Assembly (NCBI GenBank): GCA_946490455.1
Contig: CAMLXE010000038.1
Location: 1-10,386 of the forward strand
Length of the DNA stretch: 10,386 bases
Source: an uncultured Desulfovibrio sp.
GTDB lineage: Bacteria > Desulfobacterota > Desulfovibrionia > Desulfovibrionales > Desulfovibrionaceae
Direction of reading: 5' to 3'
Every line of letters starts with the position of its first letter. The first letter of the stretch is position 1. Shown one piece after another: positions 1-6,530 of the stretch. Below the pieces are notes generated by a model. The model worked only from the letters and a program-made list of their open reading frames with translations, was not told the origin of the DNA and searched no databases. The position numbers and the translations under genes were made by a program.

Positions 1-256
1 ATTACGCGAACCCACGGCCAAAGCTGTTCCCAATCTTACTTTTGATAATGTTTCCGTTATGTTGGTTCCGGTTCGAGAAACGGTTTCCGTCCCTATTCAG
101 CCAGCTCCAACCTTCCTCGGTTTACCCTTTTTGCCTGAGAATGGGACCCCCTACATGCTGATAGGAGCCCTGATCCTGCTTGTCGGCATTTTGCTGGCAC
201 TTGGAGCTCTAGGCTATACGCTTTGGGAAAGAAAACGCGCGAAGAAAGCGGAGTAG
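1..256 (+). CDS. sctJ: SctJ, T3SS inner-membrane ring lipoprotein (C-terminal end only)
   Basis: This is the 3' end of a gene entering from the left; the frame is already open at base 2 and ends at TAG 254-256. SctJ (YscJ/PrgK/MxiJ family, FliF-like) is a lipoprotein that forms the periplasmic side of the inner-membrane ring together with SctD. The visible part begins with a stretch typical of the second ring-building domain, including NLTFDNVSVMLVP. A proline-rich linker follows, then one strongly hydrophobic segment (about bases 150-225, PYMLIGALILLVGIL) and a short basic tail (WERKRAKKAE), as expected for the C-terminal anchor with its tail in the cytoplasm. An ATG at 59 is an internal methionine, not a start. 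The lipobox and first domain lie outside the window. Being directly upstream of sctK supports the call. Confidence 0.88.
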   Translation, partial: LREPTAKAVPNLTFDNVSVMLVPVRETVSVPIQPAPTFLGLPFLPENGTPYMLIGALILLVGILLALGALGYTLWERKRAKKAE

Positions 257-283
257 CCGCCTGATACGGCTTTGGGGCAGCTC

Positions 284-1120
284 ATGCAGGCATCATTCTT
301 TTCGGATAGCATTCTTCATAAGCCAGAACTCTTTCGGGCTATTCTGGCTTTCAACGGTCTTATACCCGCTGAGAAGGGCGGACCGTCCAGCTTCGGTGAA
401 GACGCTCGCGTTTCGGTCGATACCGGGGAGATACTGGAGACAGATCTCTCTGATGATGAGAATACGGAAGAGAGCAGTACCCGTTTGGATACGTTGCCAG
501 AAGCAGAGAAAACCTCTGGAGAGCCGGACGGGGCAACTGGCGATGAGCCAGAAGGGGCATTGCCTTTTGCGGAGTGGGGTTCCATTTCTGGACTTGATCT
601 TTCTCTCCTGATGAACTCACGGCGCTTCCGCAGACATCTTTCTCGCGATACTCAGCCGGCATACTGGGATTTTGGTGAGGAGACACGCAGAATTGCGCTC
701 TTGCCTCCGCAGGATGTGGAGCGTCTTGCCCTGACTTTTGGAGCGGCCATTCACGGTGTGGAACTGGCACGGCTCATTTTGCGGGAAGATGTCATTGCCA
801 TGCGGACTGAACTTGGTTCTTCGTTATATCTCTATGCCATCCAGCGTGGGCGTTTTCAGCTGGGCAATGTCCGGCAGTTTTTTCTGGTCAGAGACGTGCA
901 GGAAAGTCTTTCCGGGAAGATTCGGAAGCACGGGCAGCAGGCAGTGGCATGGTGCCTTGCAGGGTGGCCGGAAGAGCTTCGCCGGCGCTGTCCCCATGTT
1001 CCTGTTGCCGAGGTCGTTCCTGAAAGCCTGACACCGCCCTTGCGCCGGGCGTTGTGGTTTGGTCTGAAGAAGCTGCTTGTGAAGGAGGTTGCACCGCAAT
1101 GGGCTCCATGTTTCGACTGA
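284..1120 (+). CDS. sctK: SctK, T3SS sorting-platform accessory protein
   Basis: Predicted 278-residue cytoplasmic protein of the YscK/OrgA/MxiK group, which links the SctQ pods to the inner-membrane ring. Recognition rests on position between sctJ and sctL and on the C-terminal two thirds. That part has a helical segment with LPPQDVERLALTFGAA (about 140-155), the family-like IAMRTELGSSLYLYAI (about 171-186) and GWPEELRRRCPHV (about 227-239). The N-terminus, with ELFRAILAFNGL near residue 20, also fits. Residues about 39-98 form a very acidic, low-complexity segment with some 20 Asp/Glu against 3 Arg/Lys. It makes the protein longer than the roughly 210-residue YscK. ATG 284 was chosen; a TTG at 272 would add four residues, and neither start has a strong Shine-Dalgarno. 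The 3' end overlaps sctL by 22 nt. SctK is poorly conserved, so the call leans on synteny. Confidence 0.75.
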   Translation: MQASFFSDSILHKPELFRAILAFNGLIPAEKGGPSSFGEDARVSVDTGEILETDLSDDENTEESSTRLDTLPEAEKTSGEPDGATGDEPEGALPFAEWGSISGLDLSLLMNSRRFRRHLSRDTQPAYWDFGEETRRIALLPPQDVERLALTFGAAIHGVELARLILREDVIAMRTELGSSLYLYAIQRGRFQLGNVRQFFLVRDVQESLSGKIRKHGQQAVAWCLAGWPEELRRRCPHVPVAEVVPESLTPPLRRALWFGLKKLLVKEVAPQWAPCFD

Positions 1121-1719
1121 CCAGAGACAGCATTTCTCCAGAGGGACGCCTGCTGAAAGCGGATGAAGTCTCCGTACTGCTGCAGGCAAATGAGATTCTT
1201 GATACGGCCAGGCAGCGTGCCGAAGAAATGAGGCGTCAGGCTGAGATTGCCTATGAGACCAGACGTGAGGAAGGGTACAGGGACGGGCAGGAAGAAGGCC
1301 GGCTGGAACACGCGGAAAAGGTTCTTGAGACAGTCCTTTCGTCAGTGGATTATCTGAGTTCTCTGGAAAAGACGATTGTAGAGGTGGTAACCACGTCCAT
1401 CCGCAAGGTTATTGGTGAGATTGACGCCAATGAGCTGATTGTGCGGATCGTGCGAAATGCCCTGACTGCCGTACGGAATCAGCAGCGGGTCACCATCCGG
1501 GTCGCCCCCGCTGATGAAAAGGCTGTGAGCGAAGCTCTGGCTGCCATGATTCAGTCTGTGCCGGGAGATGTCGGCTTTATTGATGTGGTGGCTGACGGTC
1601 GCCTTGAACGCGGCAGCTGCCTGCTTGAAAGCGAACTGGGTGTCGTGGATGCAAGCATCGAGACACAACTCAAGGCGCTGGAACATGCCTTTTATGCCAA
1701 GATTCAGGCACAGGGCTGA
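1099..1719 (+). CDS. sctL: SctL, T3SS ATPase regulator/stator
   Basis: Predicted 206-residue HrpE/YscL/FliH-family protein. As a dimer it forms the spokes that hold the ATPase SctN to the SctQ pods and it restrains ATPase activity. Residues about 28-78 are a charged helix predicted to be coiled coil. Within it is a GxxxGxxxG run (GYRDGQEEG, Gly59, Gly63, Gly67), the glycine-repeat signature of the FliH/YscL family. The C-terminal half is the mixed alpha/beta domain that contacts the ATPase, with RVTIRVAPAD and ERGSCLLESELGVVDASI; the latter is typical of the family's GGCVIES-like region. ATG 1099 has GAAGGAGG at 1081-1088, inside the end of sctK, so the two are probably translationally coupled. 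ATG 1108 is an alternative start, and an upstream frame opening at 1054 is less likely. Confidence 0.9.
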   Translation: MGSMFRLTRDSISPEGRLLKADEVSVLLQANEILDTARQRAEEMRRQAEIAYETRREEGYRDGQEEGRLEHAEKVLETVLSSVDYLSSLEKTIVEVVTTSIRKVIGEIDANELIVRIVRNALTAVRNQQRVTIRVAPADEKAVSEALAAMIQSVPGDVGFIDVVADGRLERGSCLLESELGVVDASIETQLKALEHAFYAKIQAQG

Positions 1720-1737
1720 AATGGTACTCTGGGGAAA

Positions 1738-1754
1738 GGTGAGCGAACCTCACC
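1738..1754 (+). other. Stem-loop in the sctL-sctN gap
   Basis: GGTGAG (1738-1743) and CTCACC (1749-1754) are perfect 6-bp arms around a 5-nt loop. They sit in the 62-nt gap between sctL and sctN, 17 nt before the sctN Shine-Dalgarno. No T-run follows, so it is not a rho-independent terminator. It could stabilise or process the operon mRNA, or tune sctN translation. A 6-bp stem in a gap this size is expected by chance a little under one time in ten. Confidence 0.35.
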
Positions 1755-1781
1755 CCGGAACCAATGGAGCTGGAGGCACGC

Positions 1782-3098
1782 ATGGCCTTTGAGTATATCG
1801 GTACCCTGCTGAAGGAAGCGGTTCAGACCACATCGCCCATGGAAATCCGGGGACGGGTGGAACAGGTCGTGGGGACAATCATCAGGGCGGTTGTGCCGGG
1901 GGTGAAGGTCGGCGAGCTGTGTATTCTGCGCAATCCTTGGGAAGACTGGACACTGCGGGCTGAAGTCGTGGGCTTTATCAAACAGGTTGCACTGCTGACT
2001 CCGCTCGGAGACCTGCAGGGTGTCTCTCCTGCCACGGAGGTCATTCCTACGGGGGAAGTTCATTCTGTTCCCGTGGGAGAAGACCTGCTCGGACGTGTTC
2101 TCAACGGTCTTGGTGAGCCGATGGACGGTGGACCGGCTCTGAAGCCAAGGACCTACTATCCGGTCTATGCCGATCCCCCAAACCCCATGCTTCGAAAGAT
2201 CATTGATCGCCCCATGCCGCTTGGGCTGCGGGTAATTGATGGCGTGCTGACCTGTGGAGAAGGTCAGAGAATGGGTATTTTTGCTGCTGCCGGTGGTGGC
2301 AAGAGTACGCTTCTGTCCACGATCATCAAGGGCTGTTCTGCGGATGTATGCGTGCTGGCGCTGATTGGTGAACGCGGACGTGAAGTCCGGGAATTTATCG
2401 AGAACGACCTTGGACCGGAAGGCAGAAAAAGAGCCGTACTGGTGGTTTCCACTTCGGACCGTTCCTCCATGGAAAGGCTGAAGGCAGCCTACACGGCAAC
2501 GGCCATAGCTGAATATTTTCGTGATCAGGGCAAAAGTGTTGTTCTCATGATGGATTCGGTAACTCGTTTTGGTCGTGCGCAGCGTGAAATTGGTCTGGCG
2601 GCCGGCGAACCTCCAACCCGGCGAGGTTTTCCGCCTTCTGTCTTTTCGACACTTCCGCGGCTTATGGAACGGGCAGGCAATTCGGACAAGGGATCGATTA
2701 CGGCGCTCTATACGGTTCTGGTTGAAGGCGATGACATGACCGAACCCATCGCGGACGAAACGCGTTCCATTCTTGACGGACATATCATCCTTTCGCGAAA
2801 GCTTGCTGCGGCAAACCACTATCCGGCCATCGACGTGCAGGCCAGCGTAAGCCGTGTCATGAATGCCATCGTATCCAAGGAGCATAAGCAGGCGGCTCAG
2901 AAACTGCGCAAGATCCTTGCCAAATACGCTGAAGTGGAACTTCTGGTTCAGATTGGCGAATACAAGAAGGGATCGGACAAGGAGGCTGATGACGCTCTGG
3001 CTCGTGTGGGCAATGTGAATGCCTTTCTTCGGCAGGGACTGGATGAGAAGAGTTCTTTTGACGAAACGCTTCAGGCTCTGCTCAAGGTGGTGTCCTGA
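1782..3098 (+). CDS. sctN: SctN, T3SS ATPase
   Basis: Hexameric ATPase at the cytoplasmic base of the injectisome (YscN/InvC/Spa47; related to FliI and F1-beta). It releases chaperones and unfolds substrates for export. From ATG 1782 it is 438 residues, normal for the family. The Walker A motif is AAAGGGKST (Lys174), the catalytic glutamate lies in GERGRE (Glu197) and Walker B is VVLMMD (Asp258). It continues into SVTRFGRAQREIGLAAGEPP and RRGFPPSVFSTLPRLMERAG, a very strong SctN/FliI signature. The SRKLAAANHYPAID segment near the C-terminal domain is also typical. ATG 1782 is preferred over ATG 1764 because GGAGG (1772-1776) lies 5 nt before it, while 1764 has no good ribosome site. The injectisome form rather than flagellar FliI is indicated by the surrounding sctJ-R genes. 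The stop is 2 nt from the sctO start. Confidence 0.97.
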   Translation: MAFEYIGTLLKEAVQTTSPMEIRGRVEQVVGTIIRAVVPGVKVGELCILRNPWEDWTLRAEVVGFIKQVALLTPLGDLQGVSPATEVIPTGEVHSVPVGEDLLGRVLNGLGEPMDGGPALKPRTYYPVYADPPNPMLRKIIDRPMPLGLRVIDGVLTCGEGQRMGIFAAAGGGKSTLLSTIIKGCSADVCVLALIGERGREVREFIENDLGPEGRKRAVLVVSTSDRSSMERLKAAYTATAIAEYFRDQGKSVVLMMDSVTRFGRAQREIGLAAGEPPTRRGFPPSVFSTLPRLMERAGNSDKGSITALYTVLVEGDDMTEPIADETRSILDGHIILSRKLAAANHYPAIDVQASVSRVMNAIVSKEHKQAAQKLRKILAKYAEVELLVQIGEYKKGSDKEADDALARVGNVNAFLRQGLDEKSSFDETLQALLKVVS

Positions 3099-3100
3099 GC

Positions 3101-3595
3101 GTGGACAGGTATCCTCTGGCTCCTTTGCTGTCGGTACGCGAGTACCGGGAAGAGAACGCCAAAAATGCGGTTCGGGCTGCGGAAGCGGCGGTACGCGAGG
3201 CTGAGGCCGAGGTCACAAGGCGTCAGGAAAGCCTTGAAAACTACAGGATCTGGCGTGTTGAAGAAGAGGAACGGCGTTATGACTCCATTATGGATGCCAC
3301 GCTCACTCTTGAAGAGCTTGATGACTTCAAGGCCGGTTTGGCCAGCCTCAAGAACCGGGAACTGAAGCTTGAAGAGAGTGTTGTCGAGGCCGTCCGGCAG
3401 GTAGAGCAGTGCCGAAAGACAGTGGAAAAGGCCCGTCAGGAAGCTGTAAGGGCGCGAAAGGACGTCTCCAAGATTCTTGCGCATAAGGATATCTGGATGG
3501 AAGAGGCCAAAAAGGAGGCCGCCCGTCTGGAAGACCTCGAACTTGAGGAATTCAAGCCGCTTCCTCCTCAGGGAGCGGAAAATGATGATGAATAG
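3101..3595 (+). CDS. sctO: SctO, T3SS central stalk protein
   Basis: Predicted 164-residue, highly charged helical protein of the YscO/InvI/FliJ type. It inserts into the SctN hexamer and couples ATP hydrolysis to the export gate SctV. The protein is almost one long pair of helices: heptad-like runs of Glu, Lys, Arg and Ala such as AVRAAEAAVREAEAEVTRR near residues 23-41 and EKARQEAVRARKDVSKIL near 109-126. This is the FliJ/YscO antiparallel coiled-coil pattern, and YscO (about 154 aa) has nearly the same length. Sequence identity in the family is low, so size, coiled coil and position directly after sctN carry the assignment. The start is GTG 3101, with AAGGTGG at 3084-3090 inside the end of sctN. 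Only 2 nt separate the genes, implying coupled translation. Confidence 0.85.
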   Translation: MDRYPLAPLLSVREYREENAKNAVRAAEAAVREAEAEVTRRQESLENYRIWRVEEEERRYDSIMDATLTLEELDDFKAGLASLKNRELKLEESVVEAVRQVEQCRKTVEKARQEAVRARKDVSKILAHKDIWMEEAKKEAARLEDLELEEFKPLPPQGAENDDE

Positions 3596-3630
3596 TGCTT
3601 TTTTCCTGAAGGGTCGTTTCTGGAAAGCAC
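3595..3630 (+). other. Stem-loop between sctO and sctP
   Basis: GTGCTTT (3595-3601) pairs with AAAGCAC (3624-3630), and an inner CC/GG pair is possible across a 3-T bulge. It begins at the last base of the sctO stop codon. The right arm is not followed by a T-run, so it does not look like a terminator. It may be an mRNA processing or stability element, or a chance pairing with a large loop of about 20 nt. Confidence 0.3.
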
Positions 3631-3663
3631 ATTGTACCGAATCCGGATGAAGTGAGGTGTAGG

Positions 3664-4305
3664 ATGTCTGATTATCTGAAAGTAGATTCGTTTCGTCTGC
3701 AGCAGGCTTCGCATCGCTCTTCTTCATCGTCTTCTGCCGGGACTGTTCCATCTGAAAGAGATGTCACTGATTTTGAGAAGGCCATGCAGAGGCCGGATGA
3801 GCAAAGGGATTCTGGAGAGCAGCCGTCAGGCCGGCATGATGAACAGGATATGGATATGTCTCAGTGGAGTGCCCAGCGGAACATGCCGATGAGCAACCCC
3901 CTGGACAGTCTGTTTGGAAACCGAATGCCGACAATGCCGGAAGCTGCCGGTACGGCATCCGATTCGGCAGAACTGGTCAACAGATTGCTGGAGCGCATCC
4001 TTGTTGCTGAACCGAAGGGAGGAGGAAGCGAGATCCGGCTGATGCTGAATGATGACGTGCTGCCCGGTACGGAGGTTCATCTTCTGCGCAGTGCGGATGG
4101 CTCGCTTGCGGTGAAGCTCGTTACGGATAATGCCTCATCCTTCCAGACGCTGGTAGCTGCTCAGGATCGTCTGCGAGAGCAGCTTGAAGGGATGGAAAAG
4201 GATGTGCGTGTGGAAGTGATGTCCGAGACATCCGGAAACGACGCGGAACACGGCGATATGAGACAACGTTCCCGTGGCTTGCCTTATGAGGATGGTCAGG
4301 CGTAA
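3664..4305 (+). CDS. sctP: SctP, needle-length/substrate-specificity switch protein
   Basis: Predicted 213-residue protein in the slot where SctP (YscP/HrpP/SpaN, FliK-like) is found, between sctO and sctQ. SctP is itself secreted, limits needle length and switches SctU from early to later substrates. Residues 1-100 are disordered and hydrophilic, with a Ser run at 19-24 and many Gln, Asp and Met. This suits a secreted, flexible ruler or signal region. Residues about 120-190 form a compact domain: SEIRLMLNDDVLPGTEVHLL, a DGSLAVKLVTD strand pair, then helix QTLVAAQDRLREQLEG. This follows the FliK-C/T3S4 layout of strands and one helix. ATG 3664 has an AGGTG-type ribosome site just upstream; GTG 3652 would add four residues. 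The protein is much shorter than YscP (about 500 aa) and closer to HrpP/HpaP size. The family is weakly conserved, so the call combines domain pattern and synteny. Confidence 0.78.
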   Translation: MSDYLKVDSFRLQQASHRSSSSSSAGTVPSERDVTDFEKAMQRPDEQRDSGEQPSGRHDEQDMDMSQWSAQRNMPMSNPLDSLFGNRMPTMPEAAGTASDSAELVNRLLERILVAEPKGGGSEIRLMLNDDVLPGTEVHLLRSADGSLAVKLVTDNASSFQTLVAAQDRLREQLEGMEKDVRVEVMSETSGNDAEHGDMRQRSRGLPYEDGQA

Positions 4306-4350
4306 ACACAGACTTTCTGGTCTGGTGAACTGAAAAATTTTGAGGATATC

Positions 4351-5481
4351 ATGGCAGATGCAATTCCGTTTCGAGCTCTTGCCCTGTCTCCCCTGCAGGC
4401 GCATCTCAATAACCTGCTGTGCACTCGCGAGCGCCCGTGGAAAGCGGGGTTTGCCGGCAGGGAGTGCCTTTTGGATCTTGCAGAGCTTCCTTTCGTTCCG
4501 GCATGTGCCTTCACTATACGCTGTGGCGATCGCCTCTGGAAGGTGGAGCTGGGGAATGTCGAGCTGATTCGTCTGCATCCGGCGCTTGCAGATGTGGATC
4601 CTGAAGCCGTATTGCCATCCGAGCTCATTCAGGCCATTCTGGAGCTTATGGCTGAACCTGTCCTTGCTGCGGCACAGCAGCTTCTGGAAGTGCCCCTTGA
4701 GCTTGAAGGCTGTCATGCTGTCACAGACAGGGAGTCTGCCCCCGTTTCTCCTGAAGGGGCTGCCGCAAATTTTCTGTTACGCATTCCTCTTGCTTCCACA
4801 GAAGCCGACGTGTTTGGAGAACGGGCCATTTCAGGTACGGGTTCTGATACTGAAACAGGGGGAACCCCGTGGCTGCCTGTTCCATTTCGACTTGTCGTTT
4901 CGGATCGGGAGTCGGTTCTCATGCTTGTGGAGCGGTTGGGAGTCCTGCCCCGTCGCTGCTTCCCTCAGCCGGATATTCCGGTCGCGGCTGTTGTTGAAGC
5001 TGGCCGCATGTCTTTGAGCATACAGGAGCTTTCCGGGCTTGAAGTCGGAGATGTGCTGCTCCCTGCCTCGTACCCGGCAGCGGATGGTCATGTAACCGTA
5101 TCATTGGGCAGCTGCTCCTGGTTGTGTACGATTGAAGGACATACTGCCACTGTCTTTTCTCCTTTAACACCGGTTTCTTCGCAGGAGATGCCCATGTCCG
5201 AAATGAATACCGAATCTGCAATGCCTGAAGGCGTCAACGTGGGAGAGCTGGAACTTCCTGTAGTCTTTGAACTGGAACGGCGCCTGTTGACGGTTCGTGA
5301 TGTGGAGGCTCTTGCTCCCGGCTATACCTTTGCTCTGGGGGGAGATGCACTTTCTCCCGTAACGCTGACCGTAAACGGCCGCCCGGTAGCCAGGGGACGG
5401 CTGGTGGACCTGAACGGAACACTTGGCGTTCAGCTCACGGAAGTTGGCCTTTCAGCGCGTGAAGCCGGAGAACAGGCATGA
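4351..5481 (+). CDS. sctQ: SctQ, T3SS cytoplasmic C-ring/sorting-platform protein
   Basis: Predicted 376-residue YscQ/SpaO/HrcQ-family protein (FliM/FliN related), main part of the six cytoplasmic pods that receive chaperone-substrate complexes. The N-terminal half is variable. A first SPOA-like fold is seen at about 221-270 (SLSIQELSGLEVGDVLLPAS). A clear C-terminal SPOA domain lies at about 295-370: VNVGELELPVVFELERRLLT, then VRDVEALAPGYTFALG, VTLTVNGRPVARGRLVDLNG and LGVQLTEV. This is the typical FliN/SctQ-C succession of strands. The start is ATG 4351 with GAGGA at 4342-4346. The last 4 nt overlap sctR (ATGA), so sctR translation is probably coupled. An internal start at 5194 is listed separately. 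SctK, SctL and SctN, its direct partners, are encoded just upstream. Confidence 0.92.
   Translation: MADAIPFRALALSPLQAHLNNLLCTRERPWKAGFAGRECLLDLAELPFVPACAFTIRCGDRLWKVELGNVELIRLHPALADVDPEAVLPSELIQAILELMAEPVLAAAQQLLEVPLELEGCHAVTDRESAPVSPEGAAANFLLRIPLASTEADVFGERAISGTGSDTETGGTPWLPVPFRLVVSDRESVLMLVERLGVLPRRCFPQPDIPVAAVVEAGRMSLSIQELSGLEVGDVLLPASYPAADGHVTVSLGSCSWLCTIEGHTATVFSPLTPVSSQEMPMSEMNTESAMPEGVNVGELELPVVFELERRLLTVRDVEALAPGYTFALGGDALSPVTLTVNGRPVARGRLVDLNGTLGVQLTEVGLSAREAGEQA
5183..5196 (+). promoter_or_regulatory. Internal ribosome site and start for SctQ-C
   Basis: Inside sctQ, AGGAG (5183-5187) is followed after exactly 6 nt by ATG 5194, in frame with sctQ. Starting there gives a 95-residue protein (5194-5481) that is almost exactly the C-terminal SPOA domain plus a short, Met/Ser/Glu-rich leader. 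Yersinia YscQ (88-residue YscQ-C) and Salmonella SpaO (SpaO-S, about 100 residues) make such a product from an internal start, and it assembles with full-length SctQ. The match in position, length and Shine-Dalgarno spacing makes the same arrangement likely here. The sequence alone cannot prove that the site is used. Confidence 0.65.
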
Positions 5482-6128
5482 CCGGGGTCAACCCGCTCAT
5501 TTTCATTCTGGGCATGGCCGTACTTGGGCTGGCACCATTTTTTCTGATGATGGTGACCTCCTATGTGAAGATTGTGGTGGTAACCACTCTGGTACGCAAT
5601 GCTCTGGGGGTTCAGCAGGTTCCGCCGGCCATGGTCATGAATGGTCTGGCCATCATTCTCAGTCTGTTCATCATGGCTCCCATGGTAATGAGTACCAAGG
5701 CCATTGTGGAAAAAATGAATCTGCCTGCCAGCCCTTCGCCTTCGGAGATGATCGAGATCATCGACAGGGCTTCTCCTCCTCTGCGCAAGTTCCTGTCGGA
5801 TAATACTGATGACAGGATTCTGAACACATTCATGAATACGGCAAAGCGCATTTGGCCGAAAGAGCAGCACAGCCAGATCAATAAGGACAATATGCTTATT
5901 CTTGTCCCTTCCTTTACCATTTCTGAACTGACCAAGGCCTTTCAGATTGGTTTTCTGCTGTATTTGCCCTTTATCACGATTGACCTGATCATTTCCAATA
6001 TCCTGCTTGCCATGGGCATGATGATGGTCTCGCCAATGACCATTTCCCTGCCTTTCAAGCTGCTTTTGTTTGTGACCCTGGATGGTTGGCTCAAACTCAG
6101 CCAGGGATTGCTTTTGAGCTACAGATAA
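5478..6128 (+). CDS. sctR: SctR, T3SS export-gate membrane protein
   Basis: Predicted 216-residue member of the SctR/FliP family. Five copies form the core of the SctRST export gate in the inner membrane. Hydrophobic segments lie at about 6-28, 50-70, 157-178 and 186-205. The family layout is clear: NPLIFILGMAVLGLAPFFLM at the N-terminus, TSYVKIVVVTTLVRNALG after it, a soluble loop, and then the highly conserved VPSFTISELTKAFQIGFL, LPFITIDLIISNILLAMGMM and VSPMTISLPFKLLLF. Length matches the injectisome form, which lacks the long signal sequence of FliP. ATG 5478 overlaps the sctQ stop, with GGAGA about 8 nt upstream inside sctQ. Unusually, the next gene is not sctS; the coding run is broken by a 52-nt AT-rich spacer and two regulatory-type genes. 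Confidence 0.97.
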   Translation: MTGVNPLIFILGMAVLGLAPFFLMMVTSYVKIVVVTTLVRNALGVQQVPPAMVMNGLAIILSLFIMAPMVMSTKAIVEKMNLPASPSPSEMIEIIDRASPPLRKFLSDNTDDRILNTFMNTAKRIWPKEQHSQINKDNMLILVPSFTISELTKAFQIGFLLYLPFITIDLIISNILLAMGMMMVSPMTISLPFKLLLFVTLDGWLKLSQGLLLSYR

Positions 6129-6130
6129 CA

Positions 6131-6167
6131 TATTGATTATTCAATAATACTTGACCGATGCGGTCGA
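6131..6167. promoter_or_regulatory. Two adjacent inverted repeats upstream of the STAS gene
   Basis: In the sctR-STAS gap, TATTGA (6131-6136) and TCAATA (6141-6146) form a perfect 6-bp inverted repeat around TTAT. Five bases on, GACCG (6153-6157) and CGGTC (6161-6165) form a second one around ATG, extendable by a G-U and an A-U pair. The second ends just before the Shine-Dalgarno of the STAS gene. The spacer is more AT-rich than its surroundings. An AATAAT at 6143-6148 resembles a -10 box, but I find no -35 at proper spacing. This could be an operator, an RNA element controlling the next gene, or both; no T-run argues against a terminator. Confidence 0.35.
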
Positions 6168-6180
6168 AACTGGAGTCGTC

Positions 6181-6516
6181 ATGCAGGTTGCAGTCAGCGA
6201 ACAGAACGGAATTACAGTCCTGTCCCTTACAGGAAGAATGGACGCCACTACGGCCAATATTTTCGGTGATGCCTGCCGGGCTTCACTGGATGGCGGGGCA
6301 CGTCGTGTTGTGGTGGATATGTCTGGAGTCGAATATGTCAGCTCGGCAGGGCTGAGAGTCATCCTGACCATGTTGAAAGCAACCCGCTCTTTGAAGGGAA
6401 CATTGGCGTTTTGTGGGTTGCAGCCTATGGTCAGTGAGGTTTTCAGAATTTCCGGCTTCAATTCCATGCTGTCCACATATGCCACGACTACAGAGGCCCT
6501 TGCGGCTCTGGCCTGA
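6181..6516 (+). CDS. STAS-domain anti-sigma-factor antagonist (RsbV/SpoIIAA type)
   Basis: Predicted 111-residue single STAS domain, the usual size for anti-anti-sigma proteins. In partner switching the unphosphorylated form binds the kinase/anti-sigma factor and frees its target; phosphorylation on a conserved serine breaks that contact. Visible hallmarks are the strand NGITVLSLTGRMDA (residues 9-22), the core strand RRVVVDMSGVEYV (41-53) and the phosphorylation loop SSAGLR, with Ser54/Ser55 where the target serine lies. The helix VILTMLKATRSLKG and a final strand follow. ATG 6181 with GGAG (6172-6175) is the likely start; a TTG at 6151 lies in the upstream hairpin and is less likely. The gene is followed 14 nt later by an RsbW-like kinase, its expected partner. 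Comparable partner switches (BtrV/BtrW of Bordetella) regulate T3SS activity, which fits the position next to sctR. Confidence 0.92.
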   Translation: MQVAVSEQNGITVLSLTGRMDATTANIFGDACRASLDGGARRVVVDMSGVEYVSSAGLRVILTMLKATRSLKGTLAFCGLQPMVSEVFRISGFNSMLSTYATTTEALAALA

Positions 6517-6530
6517 ACAGGGGAGGTTGC

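Noticed and set aside
255..273. Possible terminator at the end of sctJ (hairpin then TTT)
   Set aside because: The stem is only 5 bp and the T-run only three bases, and the operon clearly continues into sctK 11 nt later.
1764..1781. Upstream ATG for sctN
   Set aside because: It would add six residues without a good ribosome site, while ATG 1782 has GGAGG at 5-nt spacing and gives the usual family N-terminus.
1704..2885. Long minus-strand open frame of 393 codons opposite sctN
   Set aside because: It lies wholly opposite a highly conserved ATPase gene, its translation is Arg/His/Pro/Ser-rich with no recognisable domain, and there is no ribosome site. It is a by-product of codon use in sctN.
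3071..3751. Minus-strand open frame of 226 codons opposite sctO and the sctO-sctP gap
   Set aside because: sctO on the + strand has the expected size, coiled coil and position. The antisense frame shows no domain and would cross a gene boundary.
5430..6131. Minus-strand open frame of 233 codons opposite sctR
   Set aside because: The translation is His/Gln/Asn-rich and lacks any hydrophobic or family pattern, while the + strand encodes an unmistakable SctR.
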